Below are positions 18,087-26,096 of a DNA stretch of 64,000 nt, piece after piece (the stretch's first letter is position 1; the number at the start of each line of letters is the position of its first letter). Made by a program: the position numbers and the translations under genes. Source of the DNA: JAXMHB01 sp046346965 (GTDB lineage Bacteria > Pseudomonadota > Gammaproteobacteria > Xanthomonadales > SZUA-5); assembly GCA_046346965.1 (NCBI GenBank), contig JAXMHB010000006.1, forward strand, positions 62,001 to 126,000. Direction: 5' to 3'. The notes beneath the pieces were generated by a model, which had not been told where the DNA came from, made no database searches, and was given only the letters and a program-made list of their open reading frames with translations.

Positions 18087-18113
18087 AAAGGGGGAGGTCA
18101 GCCTCCCCCTTTT
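18087..18113 (+). terminator. Strong terminator after the M28 peptidase
   Basis: Perfect 11-bp stem AAAGGGGGAGG / CCTCCCCCTTT with loop TCAG and a following T. Its 3' arm merges into the CCCTTTT heptad array upstream of the next gene. Confidence 0.85.
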
Positions 18114-18142
18114 CCCTTTTCCCCTTTTCCTTTTTCCCTCCC
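18107..18142. repeat. CCCTTTT heptanucleotide array abutting a start codon
   Basis: Units CCCTTTT, CCCTTTT, CCCCTTTT, CCTTTTT, CCCTCCC run directly to the ATG at 18143. The array therefore occupies the position of the ribosome-binding site, and no purine-rich Shine-Dalgarno is present. Slippage in the array would change the leader of the EamA transporter mRNA. Confidence 0.85.
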
Positions 18143-19069
18143 ATGGCCCTCCACCAAGCCAGCGGTCGCTGGAAACTCGGCCTCGCGCTGGCGGTGGCGA
18201 CGGCGCTGTTCTGGGCCACGCTGCCGGTGGCGCTGAAGGTGTCGCTGGAGCGCGTGGATGCCTACACGCTGACTTGGTTTCGCTTCGTGTTCGCCGCGCT
18301 GGCGCTGGGCGCCTTCCTGGCGTGGCGAGGCCAGTTCCAGCAGTTCCGCGGCCTGCCGGTGCGGGCGCGCTGGCTGCTGGTGATCGCGGCGCTGGGGCTG
18401 ATCGGCAATTACCTGGGTTATCTGCTGGGCTTGAAGTACACGACGCCGGCGAACGCGCAGTTGCTGATCCAGATGGCGCCGCTGCTGATGGCGGCTGGCG
18501 GCGTGGTGGTGTTCAAGGAGCGCCTGAATGCCGCGCAGTACGGCGGCTATGTCGCAGTGGCAGTCGGCCTGCTGCTGTTCTTTGTGGAGCAGCACGGCCG
18601 CGCGCTGCAGCCCTCCACCTATGCCTTCGGCGGCTGGCTGATCGTCGGTGCCTCTGCCACCTGGGCCGCCTACGCGCTGGCACAGAAGCAATTGCTGCAG
18701 CGCCTGCCCTCGCAGGCGATTCTGTGGGTGATCTACGTGGCCGCCGCGCTATTGCTGCTGCCGCTGGCCGATCCTGCCAGGCTGCTCGCGCTGGACGGCG
18801 CGCACTGGCTGGCGGTGCTGTACTGCGCCGTCAACACGATCGGCGCCTACGGCGCTTTCGCCGAGGCGTTGGCGCACTGGGAGGCTTCGCGCGTCAGCGC
18901 CATCCTGGCCCTGACACCGCTGCTGACGGTCGCCACCGTCAGTCTGTTTGCCGCCTTCGTGCCGGGGCTGGTGGCGCCCGAGCGCATCGGGCTGCTCGGC
19001 TGGCTGGGCGCGCTCGCCGTGGTCGCCGGGTCGGCGGCAGTCAGCCTGCTCGGCACGCGTCGGGGCTGA
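18143..19069 (+). CDS. EamA/DMT-family transporter
   Basis: Ten-helix inner-membrane drug/metabolite transporter of 308 residues with two EamA repeats (about residues 10-145 and 165-300). Typical signatures include ALFWATLPVALKVSLERVD, NYLGYLLGLKYTTPANAQLL and LALTPLLTVATVSLFAAF. Substrates of the family include amino acids and metabolites; none can be assigned. The ATG directly follows a CCCTTTT heptad array and lacks a ribosome site. Later in-frame Met codons would remove helix 1, so this start is kept. Confidence 0.88.
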   Translation: MALHQASGRWKLGLALAVATALFWATLPVALKVSLERVDAYTLTWFRFVFAALALGAFLAWRGQFQQFRGLPVRARWLLVIAALGLIGNYLGYLLGLKYTTPANAQLLIQMAPLLMAAGGVVVFKERLNAAQYGGYVAVAVGLLLFFVEQHGRALQPSTYAFGGWLIVGASATWAAYALAQKQLLQRLPSQAILWVIYVAAALLLLPLADPARLLALDGAHWLAVLYCAVNTIGAYGAFAEALAHWEASRVSAILALTPLLTVATVSLFAAFVPGLVAPERIGLLGWLGALAVVAGSAAVSLLGTRRG

Positions 19070-19187
19070 TCCCGCTGGCACGCGCCGAGGCGCTGCCATA
19101 ACCATATTCCCGGCGCTCATTTCCGCGCTGCAGCAGGCCTCGTTAGCCTCGCGTTAAATGTCCTTTCGGACGTCTAGACGCCCGCTC

Positions 19188-20942
19188 ATGAGCACCCTGC
19201 TTGCCACCCAGACCGCTGCGCTGCCGCTCTCCGACGAGCAGCGCAGCGGGCTGCGGTCCCTGACCGAAGGCGCCAGTCCCGAGGCCCTGTTGTGGATTTC
19301 CGGCTACACGGCGGGACTGGCCGCCGCGCGCGGCGCCAGCGCCGTGATCGAGGCGCCGGCGGCCAGCAAGGCGCAGCTGACGGTGCTCTACGGCAGCCAG
19401 ACCGGCAATGCGCGCACCCAGGCGACGCGGCTGGTCGAGCGCGCGCAGGCGCAGGGCCTGGCGGCACGGCTGGTGAACTTGGCCAACTACACGCTGGCGG
19501 AACTGGCGCGCGAGCGCGCCGTGGCGGTGGTGATTTCCACCCAGGGCGACGGCGATCCGCCCGATGAGGCGCGCCTCTTTTTCAAGCAATTGCTGAGTGC
19601 GCGCGCTCCCAAGCTGCCGGAGCTGCGCTACAGCGTGCTCGGCCTCGGCGACTCCAGCTACGCGAAGTTCTGCGAGGTCGGCAAGCGCATCGACGCGCGG
19701 CTGGCAGAGCTCGGCGCACGCCGGCTGAGCGAGCGCGCTGACGCTGACCTCGATATCGAGACCGTGGCGCGGCCGTGGACCGAGGCCACGCTGGCCGCTG
19801 GCAGCGAGTTGCTGGCCAAGCGCGCCAGCGTGACTGCGCTGCGTCCGGCGGCCGTCGCCAGCAGCCCGGCGCGCGTGCCGGCCACGCTGCTGCTGAACCA
19901 GCGCCTCTGCTCGCGCGACAGCGCGGTCGATGTGCGCCACCTGGAGCTGGCGGTAGCCGCCGGCGCCCTGCCCTACCAGCCGGGCGATGCGCTGGCGATC
20001 CATCTGGCCACGCCCGCGGCGCTGATCGACGAGTTTCTGGCGCACACGAGTTTGCCGGCAGACATCGAGGTGGCACACGGCGGCCAAACGCGCGCTTTGC
20101 GCGACTGGCTGGCGCAGCGCGAGCTGACGCGGCTGTCGCGACCGCTGCTGCAGCGCCTCGCGCAGGCCGCGCCCGCGCACCCGCTGCTGGCGCGCGGCGA
20201 GGCGCTGTACGCCGAGCATCAGGTGAACGATTTGCTCGCCGCCGCGCCGATCGCCCTCGACGCCGCCGAATGGGTGGCCGCGCTGGCGCCGCTCAAGGCG
20301 CGCGCCTACTCGATTGCGTCGAGCGCCGATGCGGTCGGCGACGAGGTGCATCTGACCGTTGCCGTGCAGCGCAGCGCACCGGCCGGACGCACCCGGAGCG
20401 GACTGGCCTCGGGGCAGCTGGCACTGCTGGCCGAGGGCGCGGCGCTGGAGGTCTCGCTGGAGGCCAATCCGCGCTTCCGCCTGCCCGCTGACGACTCGCG
20501 CGATCTGATCATGATCGGCCCGGGCACCGGCGTCGCACCCTTCCGCGCCTTCTTGCAGCAGCGCATCGCCCAGGGCGCGCGTGGTCGCCACTGGCTGTAC
20601 TTCGGCCATCGCCATCTGCGTCACGAGTTTCTCTACCAGACCGAGTGGCTGCAGGCGCTCAAGCAAGGGCAGTTGCAGAGGCTGGATGTGGCGTTCTCGC
20701 GCGACCAAGCCGAGCGCCGTTACGTGCAACACCTGATCGGCGAGCGCGCGCGTGCACTGGTCGAGTGGATTGATGGCGGCGCGCATCTCTACGTCTGCGG
20801 CGACGCCAGTCGGATGGCGCCCGATGTGGAGCGCGCGCTGATCGAGGCCATCGCCACGGTGCGCGCGATCGACCGCGAGCGCGCCAGCGAGGAACTCGAC
20901 ACCCTGGCCGCCAGCGGCCGCTACGCCCGCGACGTCTACTGA
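19188..20942 (+). CDS. cysJ: NADPH-sulfite reductase flavoprotein alpha subunit
   Basis: Transfers electrons from NADPH through FAD and FMN to CysI for sulfite to sulfide reduction. The 584-residue form starting MSTLLATQTAALPLSDEQ aligns with the E. coli N-terminus; an upstream ATG (19158) would add 10 residues. The flavodoxin domain has VLYGSQTGNARTQA (FMN loop), STQGDGDPPDEARLFF and LGLGDSSYAKFC. The FAD domain has RAYSIASS. The NADPH domain has GPGTGVAPFRAFLQQR and YVCGDASRMAPDV, and the chain ends in YARDVY. It is the first gene of the cysJIH operon. A CATAACCATATTCCC stretch at 19099-19113 might be a CysB site (weak). Confidence 0.96.
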   Translation: MSTLLATQTAALPLSDEQRSGLRSLTEGASPEALLWISGYTAGLAAARGASAVIEAPAASKAQLTVLYGSQTGNARTQATRLVERAQAQGLAARLVNLANYTLAELARERAVAVVISTQGDGDPPDEARLFFKQLLSARAPKLPELRYSVLGLGDSSYAKFCEVGKRIDARLAELGARRLSERADADLDIETVARPWTEATLAAGSELLAKRASVTALRPAAVASSPARVPATLLLNQRLCSRDSAVDVRHLELAVAAGALPYQPGDALAIHLATPAALIDEFLAHTSLPADIEVAHGGQTRALRDWLAQRELTRLSRPLLQRLAQAAPAHPLLARGEALYAEHQVNDLLAAAPIALDAAEWVAALAPLKARAYSIASSADAVGDEVHLTVAVQRSAPAGRTRSGLASGQLALLAEGAALEVSLEANPRFRLPADDSRDLIMIGPGTGVAPFRAFLQQRIAQGARGRHWLYFGHRHLRHEFLYQTEWLQALKQGQLQRLDVAFSRDQAERRYVQHLIGERARALVEWIDGGAHLYVCGDASRMAPDVERALIEAIATVRAIDRERASEELDTLAASGRYARDVY

Positions 20943-20949
20943 GGCGCCC

Positions 20950-22605
20950 ATGACCGAGACCCTCTCCGCCGTCGAACGCATCAAGGCCGAGTCGCGCCAT
21001 CTGCGCGGCACCCTGGTCGAGAGCCTGAACGACGCCTACACCGGCAGCCTGCGCGAACCCGATCAGACGCTGATCAAGTTCCACGGCAGCTATCAGCAGG
21101 ACGACCGCGATCTGCGCGAGGAACGCGCCGAGCAGAAACTGGAGCCGGCCTACTCCTTCATGATCCGCACGCGCACGCCGGGCGGCATCGTCACGCCGGC
21201 GCAGTGGTTGGCCTTCGATGCGATTGCGCGTCAGTACGCCAATCACACATTGCGACTGACTACCCGGCAGGCCTTTCAGCTGCACGGCGTGATCAAGCGC
21301 GATCTGAAAACCACGATGCAGGCGATCAATCAGAGCCTGATCGACACCATCGCCGCCTGCGGCGACGTCAATCGCAACGTGCTGGTGTCGCCCAATCCGG
21401 TCGACAGCCCGGCGCAGGCCGAGGTCTACGCCGACGCCGTGGCCTTGTCCGAATACCTGCTGCCGAAAACGCGCGCCTATCACGAGATCTGGCTGGACGA
21501 GCAGCCGGTAGCCGGTACGCCCGAGCACGAGCCGCTGTACGGGCCGACGTATTTGCCGCGCAAGTTCAAGACCGCCTTCGTCACGCCGCCGCGCAACGAT
21601 GTGGACATCTACGCCCACGACCTGGGCTTTGTCGCCATCGTCGAGGACGGCGTGCTGGTGGGCTACAACGTGCTCGCCGGCGGCGGCCTCGGCACCACGC
21701 ACGGCGATGCGCGCACCTATGCACGCAGCGCCAGCGTGCTCGGCTACATCACCCGTGAGCAGGTGCAGGCGGTGGCGGCGGCGGTGCTGACCACCCAGCG
21801 CGATCACGGCCGCCGGGACGATCGCCGCCTGAGTCGCCTCAAGTACACCATCGACCGCCTGGGCCTCGGCGCCTTCCGCGCCGAGGTCGAGGAACGCAGC
21901 GGCGTGCGCCTGCAGCCCGAACGCCCGGTGCGCTTCGAGGCGCGTGGTGATCGCTTCGGCTGGGCGGAGGGCATCGACGGCCGCTGGCATCTGACGCTGC
22001 GCCTGCCGGCCGGTCGGATCGCCGACGGTGCGCACGGTGCACATTTGTCCGGCCTGCGCGCGATCGCGGCGATCCATCGCGGCGATTTTCGGATCACGCC
22101 GAACCAGAATCTGATTGTCGCCGGCATCGCTGCCGACCAGCGCACGCGCATCGACGCGCTGGCTGGCGAGCACGGACTGCTGGACGCGCTGCAGCACAGC
22201 GCCACCGAGCGCGATGCGCTGGCCTGCGTGTCGCTGCCAACCTGCCCGCTGGCGATGGCCGAGGCCGAACGCTATCTGCGCCCCTTCGCCAGTGCGGTGC
22301 AAGCCTTGCTGGCGCCCGCAGAAGCGGTGTCGCTGCGCATCTCCGGCTGCCCCAACGGCTGCTCGCGGCCCTATCTGGCGGAGATCGCGCTGATCGGCAA
22401 GGCGCCCGGCCGCTACAACCTGCACCTGGGCGGCGATGCCCTCGGCGCACGGCTGAACCGGCTGTATCGCGAGAACATCGACGAGGCGACGATTCTGTCG
22501 CTGCTTGCTGCCGGCTTCGCCCGCTGGCGCGCCGAGCGGCGGCCCGGCGAGGGCTTCGGCGATTACGCCGAGCGCGCGCTGTTCATCACCGAGGAGGCCG
22601 CATGA
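20950..22605 (+). CDS. cysI: Sulfite reductase haemoprotein beta subunit
   Basis: Sirohaem and [4Fe-4S] enzyme performing the six-electron reduction of sulfite, 551 residues. The cluster cysteines are all present: ACVSLPTC (C-x5-C) and GCPNGC (C-x3-C), as in E. coli CysI. Sirohaem-binding arginines lie in LRLTTRQAFQLHGVIK and in the 'ITPNQN' segment. It starts 7 bp after cysJ and overlaps cysH by 4 bp (ATGA), which indicates tight operon coupling. Confidence 0.97.
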   Translation: MTETLSAVERIKAESRHLRGTLVESLNDAYTGSLREPDQTLIKFHGSYQQDDRDLREERAEQKLEPAYSFMIRTRTPGGIVTPAQWLAFDAIARQYANHTLRLTTRQAFQLHGVIKRDLKTTMQAINQSLIDTIAACGDVNRNVLVSPNPVDSPAQAEVYADAVALSEYLLPKTRAYHEIWLDEQPVAGTPEHEPLYGPTYLPRKFKTAFVTPPRNDVDIYAHDLGFVAIVEDGVLVGYNVLAGGGLGTTHGDARTYARSASVLGYITREQVQAVAAAVLTTQRDHGRRDDRRLSRLKYTIDRLGLGAFRAEVEERSGVRLQPERPVRFEARGDRFGWAEGIDGRWHLTLRLPAGRIADGAHGAHLSGLRAIAAIHRGDFRITPNQNLIVAGIAADQRTRIDALAGEHGLLDALQHSATERDALACVSLPTCPLAMAEAERYLRPFASAVQALLAPAEAVSLRISGCPNGCSRPYLAEIALIGKAPGRYNLHLGGDALGARLNRLYRENIDEATILSLLAAGFARWRAERRPGEGFGDYAERALFITEEAA

Positions 22606-23297
22606 GCGCACTGGCCCACAGCGAATCGCTGGAACAGCTGCTGGCCGGCCTGCGCGCCGAGCAGCGCGTCGAGTACGCGCTGAAGCATCTGCGCGGCGCG
22701 CACGCGCTGAGCTCCTCCTTCGGCGCGCAATCGGCAGTGATGCTGCATCTGGTGAATCAGGTGGCGCCGGGGATCCCGGTAATCCTGACCGACACCGGCC
22801 ATCTGTTCCCCGAGACCTACCGCTTCATCGACGAGCTCAGTGATCGACTGAAGCTCAACCTGAAAATCTATCGCGCCGCGCTGAGCCCAGCCTGGCAAGA
22901 GGCGCGCTATGGCCGCTTGTGGGAGCAAGGCCTGCCCGGCATCGAGCGCTACAACCGCATCAACAAAGTCGAGCCGATGCGCCGCGCGCTGGCCGAGCTG
23001 AAAGTCGGCACCTGGTTCGCCGGCCTGCGCCGGCAGCAGTCGCGCACCCGCGCCGACCTGCCCTTCCTCAGCCTGCGCGACGACCGCTACAAAGTGCACC
23101 CGATCCTGGACTGGAGCGACCGCGATGTCTGGGTTTATCTGAACCGTCATCAGCTGCCCTACCACCCGCTCTGGCACCAAGGTTATGTCTCCATCGGCGA
23201 CACCCACACCTCGCGCCCGCTCAGCGCCGACGATGTGCCCGAAGACACCCGCTTCTTCGGCCTCAAGCGCGAATGCGGCCTGCATACGGAGGTGTAA
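22602..23297 (+). CDS. cysH: Phosphoadenylylsulfate (PAPS) reductase
   Basis: Thioredoxin/glutaredoxin-dependent reduction of PAPS to sulfite, 231 residues. The nucleotide-binding segment is SSSFGAQSAVMLHLV, with DTGHLFPETYRF. The catalytic cysteine is in the C-terminal KRECGLH motif. The paired cysteines of iron-sulfur APS reductases are absent, so this is the PAPS type, consistent with the APS kinase downstream. The TAA stop is followed at once by a GCACGAGGGCACG repeat array. Confidence 0.95.
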   Translation: MSALAHSESLEQLLAGLRAEQRVEYALKHLRGAHALSSSFGAQSAVMLHLVNQVAPGIPVILTDTGHLFPETYRFIDELSDRLKLNLKIYRAALSPAWQEARYGRLWEQGLPGIERYNRINKVEPMRRALAELKVGTWFAGLRRQQSRTRADLPFLSLRDDRYKVHPILDWSDRDVWVYLNRHQLPYHPLWHQGYVSIGDTHTSRPLSADDVPEDTRFFGLKRECGLHTEV

Positions 23298-23575
23298 AAG
23301 CACGAGGGCACGCAGAAGCACGAGGGCACGAGGGCACGCTCAAGCAAAGCGGAGGGCACGAGGGCACGTAAAGGCGCGCATGCCGTGAGTTTGTGGCTAC
23401 ACCACTTCCAAGATCGCGAATTGCTTCCGGCTCTAGGCTTCTGCGTGCCCTCCGCTTTGCTTGAACGTGCCCTCGTGCCCTCGTGCTCTTACGTGCCCTC
23501 GTGCCCTCCGCTTTGCTTAAGCGTGCCCTCGTTCATTTGCGTGCCCTCGTGCCCTCGTGCTCCTGCTTGCCTCCT
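23298..23575. repeat. Inverted arrays of GAGGGCAC / GTGCCCTC units around a unique core
   Basis: The left arm (23300-23370) repeats GCACGAGGGCACG with the linker CTCAAGCAAAGCGGAG. The right arm (about 23447-23565) repeats CGTGCCCTCGTGCCCTCGTG and CTCCGCTTTGCTTGAA, which are the reverse complements. A non-repeated core of about 70 bp (23385-23440) lies between. The left arm begins right after the cysH stop codon. The rest of the gap, 23576-23612, is the leader of the next gene. No coding capacity is supported. Confidence 0.88.
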
Positions 23576-23612
23576 CCACCCCGCGTTTACACCGGATACC
23601 TAGAAGAAGATC

Positions 23613-25360
23613 ATGACGACCCTTTTGCCTGCCCGAGTTGAATCCCCTGTGTCCTCTTTGCCTGCCCCGCATGGTGGCGTGCTGCGTGAGCTGTACGTAC
23701 CCGAGTCTGATGTTGCCGCCCTGACCCGCCACGCCGCGGGTTTGAAGAGCTGGGATCTGAGTGATCGCCAGTTGTGCGATCTGGAACTGTTGCTCAACGG
23801 CGCCTTCTCGCCGCTCACCGGCTTCCTGACCGAGGCTGATTACCGCTCGGTGGTCGAGCGCATGCGCTTGGCGGACGGCACGCTGTGGCCGATGCCGATC
23901 ACGCTGGATGTGTCCGAGGCGCTGGCGGCCGAGCTCCAGCCCGGCCAGGAACTGGCGCTCAAGGATCGCGAGGGCGTGCCGCTGGCGATTCTGACCATCG
24001 CGGATCTGTATCGCCCCGACCGCGGCCTGGAAGCGGAAAAGGTGTTCGGTACCCGCGATGCGACGCACCCCGGCGTGGCCGATCTGATCGAGCGTACGCA
24101 GCCGGTGTACGTCGGTGGCACGCTGCGCGGCCTGAAGCCGCCGCGGCATTTTGATTTCAACCAGTTGCGCGACACCCCGCGCTCGCTGCGCGAGTGGTTG
24201 GCGAGTCACAACTGGCAGCGCACGGTGGCGTTCCAGACGCGCAACCCGATCCACCGCGCGCACCGCGAGCTGACCGTCCGCGCCGCGGCGCAGGTCGGCG
24301 CGAACGTGCTGCTGCATCCGGTGGTCGGTCGCACCAAACCCGGCGATGTGGACCACTTCACCCGCGTGCGCTGCTATCAGGCGCTGCTGCCGCACTATCC
24401 GGCCGGCCAGGTCAAGCTCTCACTGCTGCCGCTGGCGATGCGCATGGGCGGCCCGCGCGAGGCGCTGTGGCACGCGCTGATCCGCAAGAACTTCGGCGCC
24501 ACCCACTTCATCGTCGGCCGCGACCACGCCGGTCCGGGCAAGGACCGCAACGGCAAGCCCTTCTACGGTCCGCTGGAAGCGCAGGAACTGCTGAAGCAGT
24601 ACCAGGGCGAGATCGGCATCGAGATCGTCACCTTCCGGCGGTGGTCTATGCCGCCAATCGCCAGACCTACGTGACCGCCGACGAGCTGCAGCCCGGCGAC
24701 GAGGTGCGGGATGTGTCGGGCACCGAACTGCGCGATCTGCTCACCCAGGGCCAGCCGATCCCCGAGTGGTTCACCTACCCCGAGGTGGCGGAGATCCTGA
24801 AGGAACGCCATCCGCAGCCGACCGCGCGCGGCGTCGTGGTGTTCTTCACCGGCCTGTCCGGCAGCGGCAAGTCCACGCTGGCGAATGCGCTGATCTCGCG
24901 GCTGGCCGAGCGCTCGGCGCGGCCGGTCACGCTGCTCGATGGCGATGAGGTGCGCAAGCATCTGTCCAAGGGTTTGGGCTTCTCGCGCGAGGATCGCGAC
25001 GCCAACATCCTGCGCATCGGCTGGGTGGCGGCGGAGATCGCCCGCCATGGCGGTCTGGCGATCTGCGCGCCGATCGCGCCCTACGCGCAGACGCGCGCCG
25101 AGGTGCGCAAGCTGGTGACGGCCGCCGGCGGTCACTTCATCGAGATCCACGTCGCCACCGAGCTCGAGGTGTGCGAGTCGCGCGATCGCAAGGGCCTGTA
25201 CGCGCAGGCGCGCGCCGGCAAGATCACTCAGTTCACCGGCATCAGCGATCCCTACGAGGCGCCCGAGACGCCGGAGCTGCGCTTTGACACCGGCGACGCC
25301 GATCCGGCGCTGCAGGCCGGCGAGATCCTGGCGCTGCTGGAACGCCGCGGCGTGCTCTGA
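23613..25360 (+). pseudogene. sat-cysC: Fused ATP sulfurylase/APS kinase with a one-base frameshift
   Basis: Bifunctional enzyme making APS and then PAPS from sulfate. The first frame (23613-24674) holds the sulfurylase with QTRNPIHRAH and VGRDHAGPGKDRNGKP, and breaks off at IEIVTF. The second frame resumes at PAVVYAANRQTYVTADEL and continues through EVRDVSGTELRDLL. The APS kinase part has P-loop FTGLSGSGKST, DGDEVRKHLSKGLGFS and RDANILRIGWVA, and ends at 25360. The frames join if one C is added in the CC at 24635-24636 (TTC-CG to TTC-CCG). The frameshift is either a sequencing error in a short C run or a real recent lesion; both halves are otherwise intact. ATP sulfurylase here is the single-chain Sat type, not CysDN. 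Confidence 0.9.
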
Positions 25361-25367
25361 TCCCCAA

Positions 25368-25395
25368 TGCGGCAGGCGCGCCCGCGCCTGCCGCA
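25368..25395 (+). terminator. GC-rich hairpin after sat-cysC
   Basis: A 13-bp inverted repeat, TGCGGCAGGCGCG / CGCGCCTGCCGCA, 8 bp past the stop. It has almost no loop and no T-run, so it is a plausible but not canonical terminator. Confidence 0.55.
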
Positions 25396-25403
25396 AGAGT
25401 CCA

Positions 25404-26096
25404 TAGGGAACTTCGTGCCAAACATCAGTGCGTAGGAGCGAAAGCGGGGCGAGGGTCACGGGGCGGGGGACCAGCACGGCCGCGCTTGCGTGCACTGTCG
25501 CAGGTACCTGTTTGCCGCCCGAGTAAGCGCGGCAGGGGCGAGACACGGACTCGTGAGCCGCGTTGCGAGTCAGAATCGTCTGCCGCTAGGCGCGGTCCGC
25601 AGGCCGTTTGCTGTCGGTCCGGGCTGCCGCCGAAGGCAAAGGCGAGAACCTGGATTGCCACACCATTGCTGCGCCTGCCGGCGCGGCAACGGTTCGCAAT
25701 GACGCCGAGGTGGAAGGGAGGCTGTGCGTAATCCCGGAACCCCAAAGGCACGGCGTCATTGCGAGGCCCGCAGCCGCGAAGCAGATGCGGGCCGCGGCAA
25801 TCCAAGGGCATAGCCAGCCCCGCTTTCGCTCGCCGCGACACCGCCATGCAATCGCCGCATGGTGGGTCCCCCGCCCCCTGCCCCCCGCCCCGCTTCTGCG
25901 CGCCCTCGTGCCCCCCCGCCCCGCTTCTGCTCCACCGTATGTTTGGCAAGAGTCCGTGTCTCGCCTTTGGCGCGCTTACTCGCTTCGCAAGCTGGCGGTC
26001 CCGAGTCCCGAGTCCCGAGTCCCGAGTCCCGAGTCCCGGGTCCCGGGTCCCGGGTCCCGGGTCCCGACGCACTCATGTTTGGCAAAAGGTTCCCTA
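25404..26096. repeat. Large composite non-coding element with 30-bp terminal inverted repeats
   Basis: Ends 25404-25433 and 26067-26096 are inverted copies matching at 26 of 30 positions (TAGGGAAC...GCCAAACAT.AGTGCGT). Inside: a G-tract block at 25446-25469 and an inverted one at 25868-25891; a 55-bp stretch (25551-25605) repeated exactly at 44177-44231; a GTCATTGCGAGGCCCGC repeat (25757-25806) and its inverted relative (25649-25715), both also near 36.5 kb; and ten GTCCCGA/GTCCCGG heptads at 25998-26067. The right end supplies the TAG stop of the GST gene (26094-26096). I see no gene inside. Confidence 0.9.

Noticed and set aside
19099..19113. CysB-binding site upstream of cysJ
   Set aside because: CATAACCATATTCCC is suggestive, but CysB sites are too degenerate to call from one instance; mentioned only as a weak note in the cysJ entry.
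25361..26093. Protein-coding genes in the 700-bp gap before the GST gene
   Set aside because: All frames translate repeat units seen at other loci; no frame has a credible start or family match.
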